From positions 62,001 to 126,000 of the forward strand of contig DLKC01000105.1 in NCBI GenBank assembly GCA_002478885.1: DNA of 64,000 nucleotides, written 5' to 3'. Origin of the DNA: Chitinophagaceae bacterium UBA7600. GTDB taxonomy: Bacteria; Bacteroidota; Bacteroidia; Chitinophagales; Chitinophagaceae. The notes beneath the pieces were generated by a model. The model did no database searches. It was not told where the DNA came from and was given only the letters and a program-made list of their open reading frames with translations. The position numbers and the translations under genes are program-made. Below are positions 27,081 to 34,772 of the stretch, one piece after another; positions within the stretch are counted from its first letter, which is position 1; every line of letters starts with the position of its first letter.

Positions 27081-27911
27081 ATGATTAAATCAAGCTATTT
27101 CTGGACAGGAGCCGTGCTAATGGCTGTCATTCCACTGCTGACGATAGATGTTATCCAGCACTATCTTGACTGGCAAAAAGATGTGAGATGGGCATTGATT
27201 GATGTTGTACAAAACACCTATGCTTTAGACAAACAACAGAAAGCTGCTATTCTTGACAAAGCGTTTGCCAGCAATCAAACACTGATGTTCCTGATTTATG
27301 TGAAGAGTTTCGCCATATTGGTTTTTTTGGTTTTAAGCATTTATCTTTTTAAACGCTACAAACGGCAGCAACAGCCGGGACTGTTCAAACCGGTTCTTCT
27401 AACGATTGCTTTAATGACTTGTTTTGTGTTGATAAAAGTGCTTCTCGTGAACAGCATCAATACCAACAGCGATGTTCATATTTTATCGCTAAACCCTGAT
27501 GAAACGACCTTTGAAAAGCTCTATGCTGATCATTTTAAAGGAAAGGTAGTTTATGTTGATTTCTGGGGCACTACCTGCGGGCCGTGTTTAGCTGAATTCA
27601 GCAACTTTACACAACCTTTAAAAGACAAGTTTAAAGACCGGAACGACATCGGCTATCTTTATGTTGCGCAAGGCAACGAATACATATGGCATGAGCAAAT
27701 AAAGAAATACAATGTAACAGGTTACCACTTATTTGCAGGTGGGCAGCAATATGAGCAGCTTTATAAAGAGTCGACAAACGACAGCATGATACTGATGCCA
27801 CACTACCTGATCCTTGACAAAAACGGAAATGTGGCAGAAGCCAATGCGAAGCAGCCAAGTGATGGAGATTCCCTGTATGCGCAATTAAGTAAATACCTGG
27901 AACAGCATTAA
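27081..27911 (+). CDS. Membrane-anchored thioredoxin-like protein
   Basis: A 276-residue protein with three N-terminal membrane helices (about residues 8-25, 68-92 and 103-123), followed by a TlpA/thioredoxin-like domain. The active site is DFWGTTCGPC with C166 and C169; the strand before it (GKVVYVDFWG) and LMPHYLILDKNGNV with its cis-proline region (MP) complete the fold. It would act as a thiol oxidoreductase on the outside of the inner membrane. It is a single gene behind its own promoter-like element. Confidence 0.88.
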   Translation: MIKSSYFWTGAVLMAVIPLLTIDVIQHYLDWQKDVRWALIDVVQNTYALDKQQKAAILDKAFASNQTLMFLIYVKSFAILVFLVLSIYLFKRYKRQQQPGLFKPVLLTIALMTCFVLIKVLLVNSINTNSDVHILSLNPDETTFEKLYADHFKGKVVYVDFWGTTCGPCLAEFSNFTQPLKDKFKDRNDIGYLYVAQGNEYIWHEQIKKYNVTGYHLFAGGQQYEQLYKESTNDSMILMPHYLILDKNGNVAEANAKQPSDGDSLYAQLSKYLEQH

Positions 27912-28122
27912 AGGTGGCTATCTATGCAGCATCAGTACTTCTCATTGGCTTTGTTTACCTGCGATTGACGTTTTGCCGAAGTGCGGCATAAGCTGCCATG
28001 CATTAAACATCATTCACAGCTTTGGTTTGGCAGACCATGGATTGTTGGTGATTGGTGCTCAACTTCAATTGTGGACGTTATAGCAATGGTAGGAACACCT
28101 GAACAAGCATAAAAAATACAAC

Positions 28123-28587
28123 ATGTCAATAAACAGCGAAAATTCAGAAGCTTCCCGGTGGCCTTTACCAAAATTCAGGTTTGAGGTTGATCTTGGCATT
28201 GCATTAAAGGTGCCTTTCCAGGAAGTATCGGGTATGGATGCAGAAAACGGCGTAATTGAATACCGGAAAGCCAATAGCCCGCTTTTCGCGTCCGAAAAAA
28301 TGCCGGGTATTAAAAAGTATGGTAACGTTACGATGAAAAGAGGGGTGTTTGTAAACGATAATACTTTTTGGGATTGGCACACTCAAATTAAAATGAATTC
28401 GATTGAAAAAAGAACGATTTTGATCCGGTTGTTAGATGAAGACGGTAAAGTAGCGATGCAATGGACATTGGTGAATGCCTGGCCTACAAAAATAAGCAGC
28501 ACAGATCTGCGATCGGACGGGAATGAAGTAGCTGTTGATACCCTTGAAATTGCACATGAGCAGTTAACTATATCAAATGGGGAATAG
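28123..28587 (+). CDS. Orphan phage-tail-tube (gp19-family) protein
   Basis: A 154-residue protein closely following the T4 gp19-like tail-tube family (PF06841). It shows PLPKFRFEVDLG, FQEVSGMDAENGVIEYRKANSP, MPGIKKYGNVTMKRG, NAWPTKISSTDLRSDGNEVAVDTLEIAHEQLTI. In Bacteroidota this family builds the inner tube of extracellular contractile injection systems or phage tails. No sheath, baseplate, spike or AAA gene lies near it, so it is an orphan copy, either a tube variant for a system elsewhere or a remnant. The two genes that follow are on the other strand and do not belong to it. Confidence 0.9.
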   Translation: MSINSENSEASRWPLPKFRFEVDLGIALKVPFQEVSGMDAENGVIEYRKANSPLFASEKMPGIKKYGNVTMKRGVFVNDNTFWDWHTQIKMNSIEKRTILIRLLDEDGKVAMQWTLVNAWPTKISSTDLRSDGNEVAVDTLEIAHEQLTISNGE

Positions 28588-28643
28588 CAGAGGAGGCGGA
28601 TGTGAGATGAATGGTGCAAATACCGGATGCCTACTATGCAAAC

Positions 28644-28719
28644 ACAGGTGCCCGAACGGAGTCGTTTCGGGGTTTGGCTTTTGTCGGTTTTTGATCGATC
28701 GCCCTAACCTTGCACCTGT
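28644..28719. repeat. Nested inverted repeats with repeat III copy 2
   Basis: Outer arms ACAGGTGC (28644-28651) and GCACCTGT (28712-28719) are perfect and 60 bases apart. Inside lies CCGAA/TTCGG (28652-28670). The blocks AACGGAGTCG (28655) and GCCCTAACCTTGCAC (28701) match repeat III copy 1. TAACCTTG fits a -7 box, but no plus-strand gene follows until 30880. Confidence 0.6.
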
Positions 28720-28757
28720 ATTACTGTGGTTTTGGAGGTGGATCTCCGCGCGGGACA

Positions 28758-29000
28758 TTATTCAACCTGCACCAAAGAGCGAATTTCAATTTTTGCTTCT
28801 TTCGAAGTAATAAAATTTCTTATTTCAACCAATTCTTTTTGCAGTTGCTTTATCCGGTTTTCCCGCATTTTAATATCTTCTTCATTGAGTTGAGACAGAA
28901 TTTTAGCTTCGTGAAATTTAATTTTTACCTCGACCATTTTAGTGAGAATGTCAATTGCATCGCCGGCAGAAAATTGACCTTGTATCAGTTGTAGATTCAT
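28758..29000 (-). CDS. Small coiled-coil protein, paralogue of its neighbour
   Basis: The frame opens at 29033, but the ATG at 29000 (MNLQLIQGQFSAGDA) matches the start of the neighbouring paralogue, so I prefer it; the protein is 80 residues. Residues about 15-30 carry ILTKMVEVKIKFHEAK. The second half (EDIKMRENRIKQLQKELVEIRNFI) is a strong helix or coiled coil. It pairs with the 92-residue gene at 29060-29338 by shared LIxGxFS, KIxFH and RIKxL motifs. Both lie behind icd on the minus strand. Function unknown. Confidence 0.7.
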   Translation of the reverse strand: MNLQLIQGQFSAGDAIDILTKMVEVKIKFHEAKILSQLNEEDIKMRENRIKQLQKELVEIRNFITSKEAKIEIRSLVQVE

Positions 29001-29059
29001 GAATTTGTTTTTAATTATCTTATTGGTGAACACGTTTGCTTTTTATACCTGATTGCGGC

Positions 29060-29338
29060 TTACTCAATAACTGTGATCTCTATATTGCCATCGATTTTTA
29101 ATTGCTTACCTTTTTTGTCTGCCGCTTCAACTATTTTTTTTATTGACCCCTGTACTTTTTTCAGGGCTTTTATCCTTCTTTGAGAATTTGGCTTATCCTT
29201 TCCAAACCTTTCGTTGCTGCTGAAATTTTCCATTGAATGAAAATGGATTTTACTGCTAATAAGACCAAAAAGAACTTCAGAAGCCCCGGATGGGGAGAAT
29301 GTGCCATGAATTAATTTAAAACTGTGGCTTTTATTCAT
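29060..29338 (-). CDS. Small basic protein, paralogue of its neighbour
   Basis: A 92-residue protein with FKLIHGTFSPSGASEVLFGLISSKIHFHS at the start, then a basic helix (RRIKALKKVQGSIKKIV) and a final IEITVIE strand. It begins 12 bases after icd and is 59 bases upstream of the second small gene, so the three form an apparent operon. The shared plan with the 80-residue protein is LI-G-FS, K-I-FH and R-I-K-x-L-x-K. I do not know the family. The link to isocitrate metabolism is by position only. Confidence 0.7.
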   Translation of the reverse strand: MNKSHSFKLIHGTFSPSGASEVLFGLISSKIHFHSMENFSSNERFGKDKPNSQRRIKALKKVQGSIKKIVEAADKKGKQLKIDGNIEITVIE

Positions 29339-29350
29339 TTTATTAAGTTT

Positions 29351-30796
29351 TTATTGTCCCTGTCCAAGTGAAAAAGCTGGTATGCCATCAAAAGCGTAGA
29401 GGTTTTCTGTTTTAATGGTATCAATGTTTTTATCAATTGCTTTTTGTAACAGTTCAACAATTTGCTGCCTGGTTATCGTTGATCCGATTACAGGCTTGAA
29501 CCTGCAACGCCAATGGTCGGTACAAAACGTTTCCGGAAAACCATCGGGATATACTTTTATGCCCCGGTTGGTTATCATCGTTAATTTTAATTCACCGGTA
29601 TTAAGCTGTTCCACTTGTTTTGCCAGTTCATTGGGAGTTATCCCGGCACAATGCACAAATACATCCACGCCCACCAATTCTTTTAACTGTGGCTTCCTGG
29701 GTTTATATTTTGGGAGGTTTAGTGTTTTGCCATTTGCATAATGTACTTCTTTTAGTGCAGCAGGCTTTTTTCCAAGGTTATCAATTACCGCTTTGGCAAA
29801 TTCCTTTGTACCTGATTTTTGCTTGCTTGTACCCTCTTTATAAATGTCGTAGGTGTGTATTCCATCTTCAATTGTTTTAAGCCAGGCATTCTGAATCTTT
29901 TCAGCCACATCATTTTGCCCGATATGATTTAACATCATTACAGCACCTTGCAGAAGCCCGGATGGGTTTGCAGCATTTTGCCCTGCCCTGCGCGGGGCTG
30001 AACCATGTATGGCTTCGAACATGGCACACTCTTCCCCAATATTTGCCGAACCGGCCAAACCGACCGAGCCTGTGATTTGTGCGGCCACATCAGAAAGTAC
30101 ATCTCCGTATAAATTTGGCATTACAATTACATCAAATGCTTCGGGTGTATCAGCCATTTTAGCGGCACCGATGTCAATAATCCAATGTTCATTTTCTATT
30201 TCGGGATATTCTTTCGCGATTTCATCAAACACTTTGTGAAACAAGCCATCTGTTTGTTTCATGATATTGTCTTTTGTAAAGCAGGTCACTTTTTTTCTAC
30301 CGTATTGTTTGGCGTATTCAAAAGCATACCGCACAATTTTTTCGCAACCCGGCCGGCTGATCAATTTTAAACACTGCACCACTTCGTCTGTTTGCTGATG
30401 TTCAATCCCGGCATAGAGGTCTTCCTCGTTTTCTCTTATGATCACGATGTCCATTACGGGGTGCTTGGTTTGTACAAACGGATGCAAACTCGTGCATGGC
30501 CGTACATTGGCATACAGGCCCAAAAATTTTCGTGTGGTAACATTCAAACTTTTATAACCACCGCCCTGTGGAGTGGTAATGGGTGCTTTTAAGAAAACCT
30601 TGTTTCTCCTTATAATGTCCCAGGCTTCTTTGGCAATACCGGCGGTGTTACCGGCCAGGTAAACCTTTTCCCCTACTTCAACTTCTTCTACTTCAATAGC
30701 AGCACCTGCTGCAAAAAGGATATCAAGTGTGGCATCCATAATTTCCGGGCCGATACCGTCGCCTTTGGCTACCGTTATTTTTTTCTTTTCTGTCAT
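29351..30796 (-). CDS. icd: NADP-dependent isocitrate dehydrogenase (481-residue type)
   Basis: A 481-residue enzyme that oxidises isocitrate to 2-oxoglutarate and CO2 with NADP+ in the TCA cycle. It has the isocitrate/isopropylmalate dehydrogenase core: VAKGDGIGPEIM at the start, the substrate loop SLNVTTRKFLGLYANVRP with Ser/Asn/Arg ligands, YD/K region around RENEEDLYAGIE, and PNLYGDVLSDVAAQITGSVG with metal aspartates. A C-terminal extension of about 140 residues (from AALKEVHYAN) is characteristic of the long type known from Rickettsia and related bacteria. It is transcribed divergently from a LysR-type regulator 83 bases away and heads an operon with two small genes. Confidence 0.95.
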   Translation of the reverse strand: MTEKKKITVAKGDGIGPEIMDATLDILFAAGAAIEVEEVEVGEKVYLAGNTAGIAKEAWDIIRRNKVFLKAPITTPQGGGYKSLNVTTRKFLGLYANVRPCTSLHPFVQTKHPVMDIVIIRENEEDLYAGIEHQQTDEVVQCLKLISRPGCEKIVRYAFEYAKQYGRKKVTCFTKDNIMKQTDGLFHKVFDEIAKEYPEIENEHWIIDIGAAKMADTPEAFDVIVMPNLYGDVLSDVAAQITGSVGLAGSANIGEECAMFEAIHGSAPRRAGQNAANPSGLLQGAVMMLNHIGQNDVAEKIQNAWLKTIEDGIHTYDIYKEGTSKQKSGTKEFAKAVIDNLGKKPAALKEVHYANGKTLNLPKYKPRKPQLKELVGVDVFVHCAGITPNELAKQVEQLNTGELKLTMITNRGIKVYPDGFPETFCTDHWRCRFKPVIGSTITRQQIVELLQKAIDKNIDTIKTENLYAFDGIPAFSLGQGQ

Positions 30797-30813
30797 GCTG
30801 TTTTTTTATACCG

Positions 30814-30821
30814 CAAATGTG
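30814..30821 (-). promoter_or_regulatory. -7 box CACATTTG for icd
   Basis: On the minus strand CACATTTG (one change from TAnnTTTG) lies 18 bases before the icd start. It overlaps the end of the dyad at 30820-30835, so a regulator bound there would touch the icd promoter. Confidence 0.5.
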
Positions 30822-30835
30822 ATCATTCGAGATCA
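30820..30835. promoter_or_regulatory. Dyad TGATC-N6-GATCA, candidate LysR-type site
   Basis: A perfect 5-bp inverted repeat with a six-base spacer in the 83-base icd/LysR intergenic region. LysR-type regulators typically bind such a dyad in a divergent promoter; the T-N11-A form is satisfied by its ends approximately. Confidence 0.5.
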
Positions 30836-30847
30836 TAAATATTCATT

Positions 30848-30855
30848 TAACTTTA
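30848..30855 (+). promoter_or_regulatory. -7 box TAACTTTA for the LysR gene
   Basis: Resembles TAnnTTTG with the last base changed, 24 bases before the LysR start codon at 30880. Confidence 0.4.
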
Positions 30856-30879
30856 CAATGATTAACATAAAATATATTT

Positions 30880-31812
30880 ATGGATTATACGATCAACCAA
30901 TTGAGAATTTACCTGAAGATCACGCAGACACAGAGCGTAACCAAAGCATCAGAGGAATTACATTTGACCCAACCGGCAGTATCTATACAGCTTAAAAATT
31001 TTCAAAGCCAGTTTGATATTCCACTGACAGAAGTCATTGGAAGAAAATTGTTCATTACTGATTTTGGTAAGGAAATAGCTGTGGCTGCCGAAAAGATTTT
31101 AAATGAAGTATCTGCTATTAACTATAAAACCCTTGCTTACAAAGGCCAGCTTGCCGGAAACCTGAAAATATCGGTTGTATCAACCGGGAAATATATTATA
31201 CCGTATTTTCTTTCCGGCTTTTTAAAACAGCATGAAGACATTGCGTTGCAACTGGATGTAACCAACAAATCGCAAGTGGTTAAAAGCTTAGAAAATAATG
31301 AAGTTGACTTTTCGTTAGTGTCTGTTATACCAACGCATTTAAAATTAGCCAAGCTGGAACTGATGCAGAACCAACTTTACTTAGTGGGCAATAGAGACAC
31401 AAGATTTAAAGATAAAATGTACGACAAAAAAATATTCGAGCAGATACCGCTCATTTACCGGGAGGCGGGTTCGGGAACAAGACATGTGATGGAGCAATTT
31501 ATTTTAAAAAACAAGCTGCCCGTTAAAAAGAAAATGGAACTCACTTCCAATGAAGCCGTAAAGCAGGCGGTAATCGCAGGGATGGGTTTTTCGATCATGC
31601 CATTAATTGGCATTAAGAATGAATTGAACAATGGCGAACTTCAAATTATACCGGTAAAAGGATTTCCGGTGAAATCAGTCTGGAACCTGATCTGGCTGAA
31701 AGGAAAAGGTTTTTCCCTGGTTGCCAATGCTTTTTTAAGCTATTTGAAAACGGAGAAGCAAAATATCATTAGAGAAAAATTTAACTGGTTTGAAATGTAT
31801 GTTGCGAAATAG
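30880..31812 (+). CDS. LysR-family transcriptional regulator
   Basis: A 310-residue protein with the N-terminal winged helix-turn-helix of LysR (TINQLRIYLKITQTQSVTKASEELHLTQPAVSIQLKNFQ) and the two-lobed effector-binding domain from about residue 90. The style (GSGTRHVMEQF, VKQAVIAGMGFSIMP) is close to CbbR/CysB-like regulators. It faces icd across an 83-base region with a dyad that overlaps the icd -7 box, so it is likely to control icd or itself. Confidence 0.95.
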   Translation: MDYTINQLRIYLKITQTQSVTKASEELHLTQPAVSIQLKNFQSQFDIPLTEVIGRKLFITDFGKEIAVAAEKILNEVSAINYKTLAYKGQLAGNLKISVVSTGKYIIPYFLSGFLKQHEDIALQLDVTNKSQVVKSLENNEVDFSLVSVIPTHLKLAKLELMQNQLYLVGNRDTRFKDKMYDKKIFEQIPLIYREAGSGTRHVMEQFILKNKLPVKKKMELTSNEAVKQAVIAGMGFSIMPLIGIKNELNNGELQIIPVKGFPVKSVWNLIWLKGKGFSLVANAFLSYLKTEKQNIIREKFNWFEMYVAK

Positions 31813-31918
31813 TTTACCCCCAAATAGGCTAATAATTTCGCTGCAGTGAATGGGGAGCGGCGGGATATGGTACGTGAGACGTGAGAGTGGAAATGTGAAT
31901 AGTGGATTTAGCTACGAA

Positions 31919-32190
31919 TTTTATTTGATCACATGAAAACAGAAACCTGAACCGAGCGTGGCAACAGGCGATGCCATGAAATACAACTGCCGGTAAAACA
32001 AATTATAAATACCTATAGCTGATTGCCCGGAGATGATTTTTATCGACCGGATTTATTTTACCATCAACCTGCGACCTCACTGAATTAAAGCCATCTAATT
32101 TATCGCTTGATAGTTACGTTACCAGTAATAAAATCCGGTTAACAAAAGTCTTACCCACTCACCAACAACATGTACCTTTAAAACATAATC
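31919..32190 (+). repeat. Repeat II, copy 2 (promoter-bearing)
   Basis: Over the first 60 bases it is nearly identical to copy 1 (CACATGAAAACAGAAA, GAGCGTGGCAACAGGCGATG). Its end has ACTCACCAACAACATGTACC, matching the ends of copies 1 and 3. Confidence 0.85.
32173..32180 (+). promoter_or_regulatory. -7 box TACCTTTA at the end of repeat II copy 2
   Basis: Same place within the repeat as the boxes at 21508 and 34199; 46 bases before the lipoprotein start at 32226. Confidence 0.5.
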
Positions 32191-32225
32191 GAAATCAGCA
32201 TTGAAACAGAAGCCGCGATGCACAA

Positions 32226-32747
32226 ATGAAAACATTTTTAAAATTATATTTTATCCTGGCCATTTTGACATCTTGCAACAGGACAGTGCCATGTAACAAC
32301 TCAGCAATTATTCCGGTTTTCATTGGCTTTTCTTCTCATGATTTTGACACAGTCATTTTGCGACAATTCGAAAAAGGAGGCAATTTTTCTCAACTTGTTT
32401 CCTCATATACTTTTATAAAAAATGGTGTTGACTCAAATAGATTTTACACATTTTCAGACACTACGATCATAGACTTTGATACAGTGTGTTGTGCTCAAAA
32501 TAATTTAATGCCGGATAATGATTGGCAACTGATCCTTCCGCATAAAAAAGATACTATTTCGATTTCCGCCATAGAAAGCCCTAAAACAGAAGTCAGTTGC
32601 TGGAAATGCATTTGTACTAATCCTATAAACTCAATTATACAAAATGGACAAAAAATCATTCCGACTTTATATCAATATCGCCGCTATTTCAATGTAGATG
32701 GCTATGTCAATTATACTAAAAGCGGTTACGCGACATTTATTAAATAA
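32226..32747 (+). CDS. Lipoprotein, second member of the local family
   Basis: A 173-residue protein with signal peptide and lipobox ILTSC (cysteine at about residue 17). It shares the sequence plan of the lipoprotein at 19227-19697: cysteine-asparagine after a short linker, VFIGFSSHDFDTVILRQFEKGGNFSQLVSSY, a DTTI turn, and DWQLILPHKKDTISISAIES. It is longer by a C-terminal part with CWKCICTNP, two extra cysteines that could form a disulfide or bind metal. It sits behind repeat II copy 2. Function unknown. Confidence 0.75.
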   Translation: MKTFLKLYFILAILTSCNRTVPCNNSAIIPVFIGFSSHDFDTVILRQFEKGGNFSQLVSSYTFIKNGVDSNRFYTFSDTTIIDFDTVCCAQNNLMPDNDWQLILPHKKDTISISAIESPKTEVSCWKCICTNPINSIIQNGQKIIPTLYQYRRYFNVDGYVNYTKSGYATFIK

Positions 32748-32887
32748 TAAAATTAGCCACGGCAAACAATTAACTTCAGCTGCAAAGCAACGAAGTGCCT
32801 GATCGCCTGGGTTGATAACCATCGAATGCGCACAACTGCGGCCAATGCATTACCGCTGGCTGCCATATTCAACCGACATCACAGCAG

Positions 32888-33934
32888 ATGAAAAGACTTT
32901 TTTCGACATTAATATTGTTAGCATTTTCTACAATTACTTTCGGACAATCAAATAGTTCATTTGCCGACAGTATTCGTGTAAAATATAAAATCCCTGAACT
33001 GGCATACGCTGTTGTTTCGCCAGACAACATTTTGGAAATTCAAACCCTCGGAGTTCAACGGGTAAACTCCAACTTTAAGGCCAACAGCAACGATAAATTT
33101 CGAATAGGCTCTATCACAAAAACCATTACAAGTTATATTTCAGCCGTTTTGGTAAAACAAGGAAAAATAAAATGGGACACGAAATTTTTCGACTTATACC
33201 CGGAACTAAAAACCCAAAGCAACCTGGCTTATTATGATTTGACGTTGCAGGATTTTTTGACATTTAGAGCAAATCTTATTAAATGGTCTTATGGCAATAT
33301 CACACCGACAGAAAAAGAAATCAAAGGAAGCAATCAGCAACAGCGATATGAATTTGTATCCTGGATTTTACAACAAAATCCAGTAACAGAAAAGCAAACA
33401 ACATATTGGTCAAACCCAGGTTATGTAGCGGCTGGGCTTATGCTGGAAAAGGCAACCGGAAAAGCGTATGAAACTTTAGTTGAAGAATTAGGAATTGAAT
33501 TAGGAATAAATTTAGGTTTTGGGCAGCCTAATCTTATCGACAAAAATCAACCATGGGGGCATGATACAAACCTAAAACCGGAAAAACCAAATTTAAATTA
33601 CAAACTCAATTGGCTTTCATCAGCAGGGAACATAAATGTAAGTTTACCTGACTTTTGCAAATTTATTCAATTACAACTTCAGGGGCTTTCAGGAAAATCA
33701 ACAATATTTACAAAAGAAGAATTTGAATATTTTCATTTTGGATTACCTGAATTTGCATTTGGCTGGAAATGGTTTGTGGACGAAAAATCCAATTTTAAAT
33801 ACTCCTTCCATGATGGAAACCCCGGAACATTTTTGACAAGAGTACTTATCTGTAAAGACACCGGCAAGGCATTTGTTATTTTCTCAAATGTGCAATCAGA
33901 TGAAAGCCGAAGAAGGGCTAAAGATATTAATTGA
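32888..33934 (+). CDS. Secreted serine hydrolase (class C beta-lactamase fold), C-terminus frameshifted
   Basis: A 348-residue protein with a signal peptide (about 1-20) and the beta-lactamase-related hydrolase fold (PF00144): SITK with S75 and K78 as nucleophile and base. The second motif is WSN (W174, with Y173 just before) instead of the usual YxN, and HDG near the end stands in for KTG. The end reads DESRRRAKDIN and stops. If one A of the AAA run at 33903-33905 is removed, the frame continues DEAEEGLKILIDELKKLYGS and stops at 33962, a far more natural C-terminus. So either a real one-base insertion or a sequencing error is present. Likely a peptidase/esterase rather than a resistance enzyme. 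Confidence 0.8.
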   Translation: MKRLFSTLILLAFSTITFGQSNSSFADSIRVKYKIPELAYAVVSPDNILEIQTLGVQRVNSNFKANSNDKFRIGSITKTITSYISAVLVKQGKIKWDTKFFDLYPELKTQSNLAYYDLTLQDFLTFRANLIKWSYGNITPTEKEIKGSNQQQRYEFVSWILQQNPVTEKQTTYWSNPGYVAAGLMLEKATGKAYETLVEELGIELGINLGFGQPNLIDKNQPWGHDTNLKPEKPNLNYKLNWLSSAGNINVSLPDFCKFIQLQLQGLSGKSTIFTKEEFEYFHFGLPEFAFGWKWFVDEKSNFKYSFHDGNPGTFLTRVLICKDTGKAFVIFSNVQSDESRRRAKDIN

Positions 33935-33962
33935 CGAACTAAAAAAACTATATGGCAGCTAA

Positions 33963-34215
33963 TTGTCCCGCGCTGAGCGAGGACCATGAAACAAGACTGT
34001 CGGGAACCATAAAATATAGCCCGGAAAACTAATTGACAGGGAGTGGATTCCTGTTCTGCCTGCTAATTTATCAATCGGCTATTGATCTCACCGAATTAAA
34101 ATCATTTATAGCGTGCCCGTGGTAAATACCACATAGGTACCAGAAAATTCAAACATTAAAAGCCGGCTGCACACTCAACAACAAAATGTAACTTCAATTG
34201 TAAATAAAATCAATT
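33963..34215 (+). repeat. Repeat II, copy 3 (promoter-bearing)
   Basis: More diverged than copies 1 and 2. It keeps ACCATGAAACAAGACTGTCGG, TCACCGAATTAAAATCATTT and the ending CTCAACAACAAAATGTAACTT, all in the order seen in copy 1. It directly follows the frameshifted hydrolase. Confidence 0.78.
34199..34206 (+). promoter_or_regulatory. -7 box TAACTTCA at the end of repeat II copy 3
   Basis: Aligned with the boxes at 21508 and 32173; 48 bases before the start at 34254. Confidence 0.45.
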
Positions 34216-34253
34216 CGGTTATTCAATCGAATGACTATTTAAACCGACAATCA

Positions 34254-34454
34254 ATGAACAATCGACGCAAGTTACCCCGCATTTTGTTCGTGCTTACTTT
34301 TTTTGGGATCATGAACCTTTTAGCAATGCTAAGCAGCCCATCGTGGGCGAATATGCGAGGGGTAGATATTGTGCGCCTCATCGGCACCGGTATGTGTTTT
34401 GGAGCTGCACTCGTTTCTTTTGTGTTATATTTTCGAGACCGCCGCTCATCCTGA
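34254..34454 (+). CDS. Small two-helix membrane protein
   Basis: A 66-residue protein with two hydrophobic segments (about 10-27 and 39-58) between basic ends (MNNRRKLPR and RDRRSS). The arrangement is typical of a small inner-membrane protein. It has no known family that I can name. It has its own repeat-derived promoter box 48 bases upstream, which supports expression. Confidence 0.6.
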   Translation: MNNRRKLPRILFVLTFFGIMNLLAMLSSPSWANMRGVDIVRLIGTGMCFGAALVSFVLYFRDRRSS

Positions 34455-34772
34455 AAACCAGGTATCCATCGCAATAGTGTATTCACCATTGTTGTCACAA
34501 TCAACCGTGCAAGCTGCCTTGTAAAGAAGCAATGACGCTATATATGCAACAAAAATTCAGGAAACATTCGGGGCATTTCAAGTAAAATAGCATGAAGTAG
34601 AAATTGTATGGAAAGACAACAAGCAGCAAATAAGAATGGGAAAGTGCAGTAATGATCGCTTTTGCTTAACCTGCGGTTCGGCAAAGTGCGGGCTGAACGG
34701 AACGCTATGACCGCAGTTCGATGTGAACGTTGTGTGTGGTGTTTATGCAACGTTTCCAAATTTAAAACTGTC
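34455..34772. other. Spacer before a lipoprotein gene
   Basis: 318 bases. The open frame of the next gene extends back to 34662, but the N-terminus there has no signal peptide sense; the ATG at 34773 is the better start. The region gaacgctatgaccgc ... gaacgttgtgtgtgg (34698-34739) contains short repeated gaacg elements but no clear stem. Confidence 0.45.

Larger units (their letters stand above)
31813..32225. other. Spacer with repeat II copy 2
   Basis: 413 bases without a gene. It begins with a short cgtgagacgtgagag tract near 31872, then repeat II from 31919 to about 32190 with a -7-like box, and ends at the start of the lipoprotein gene. Confidence 0.6.

Noticed and set aside
32888..33934. 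Antibiotic-resistance beta-lactamase
   Set aside because: The sequence is of the broad PF00144 hydrolase type with an altered YxN motif; nothing points to drug hydrolysis.
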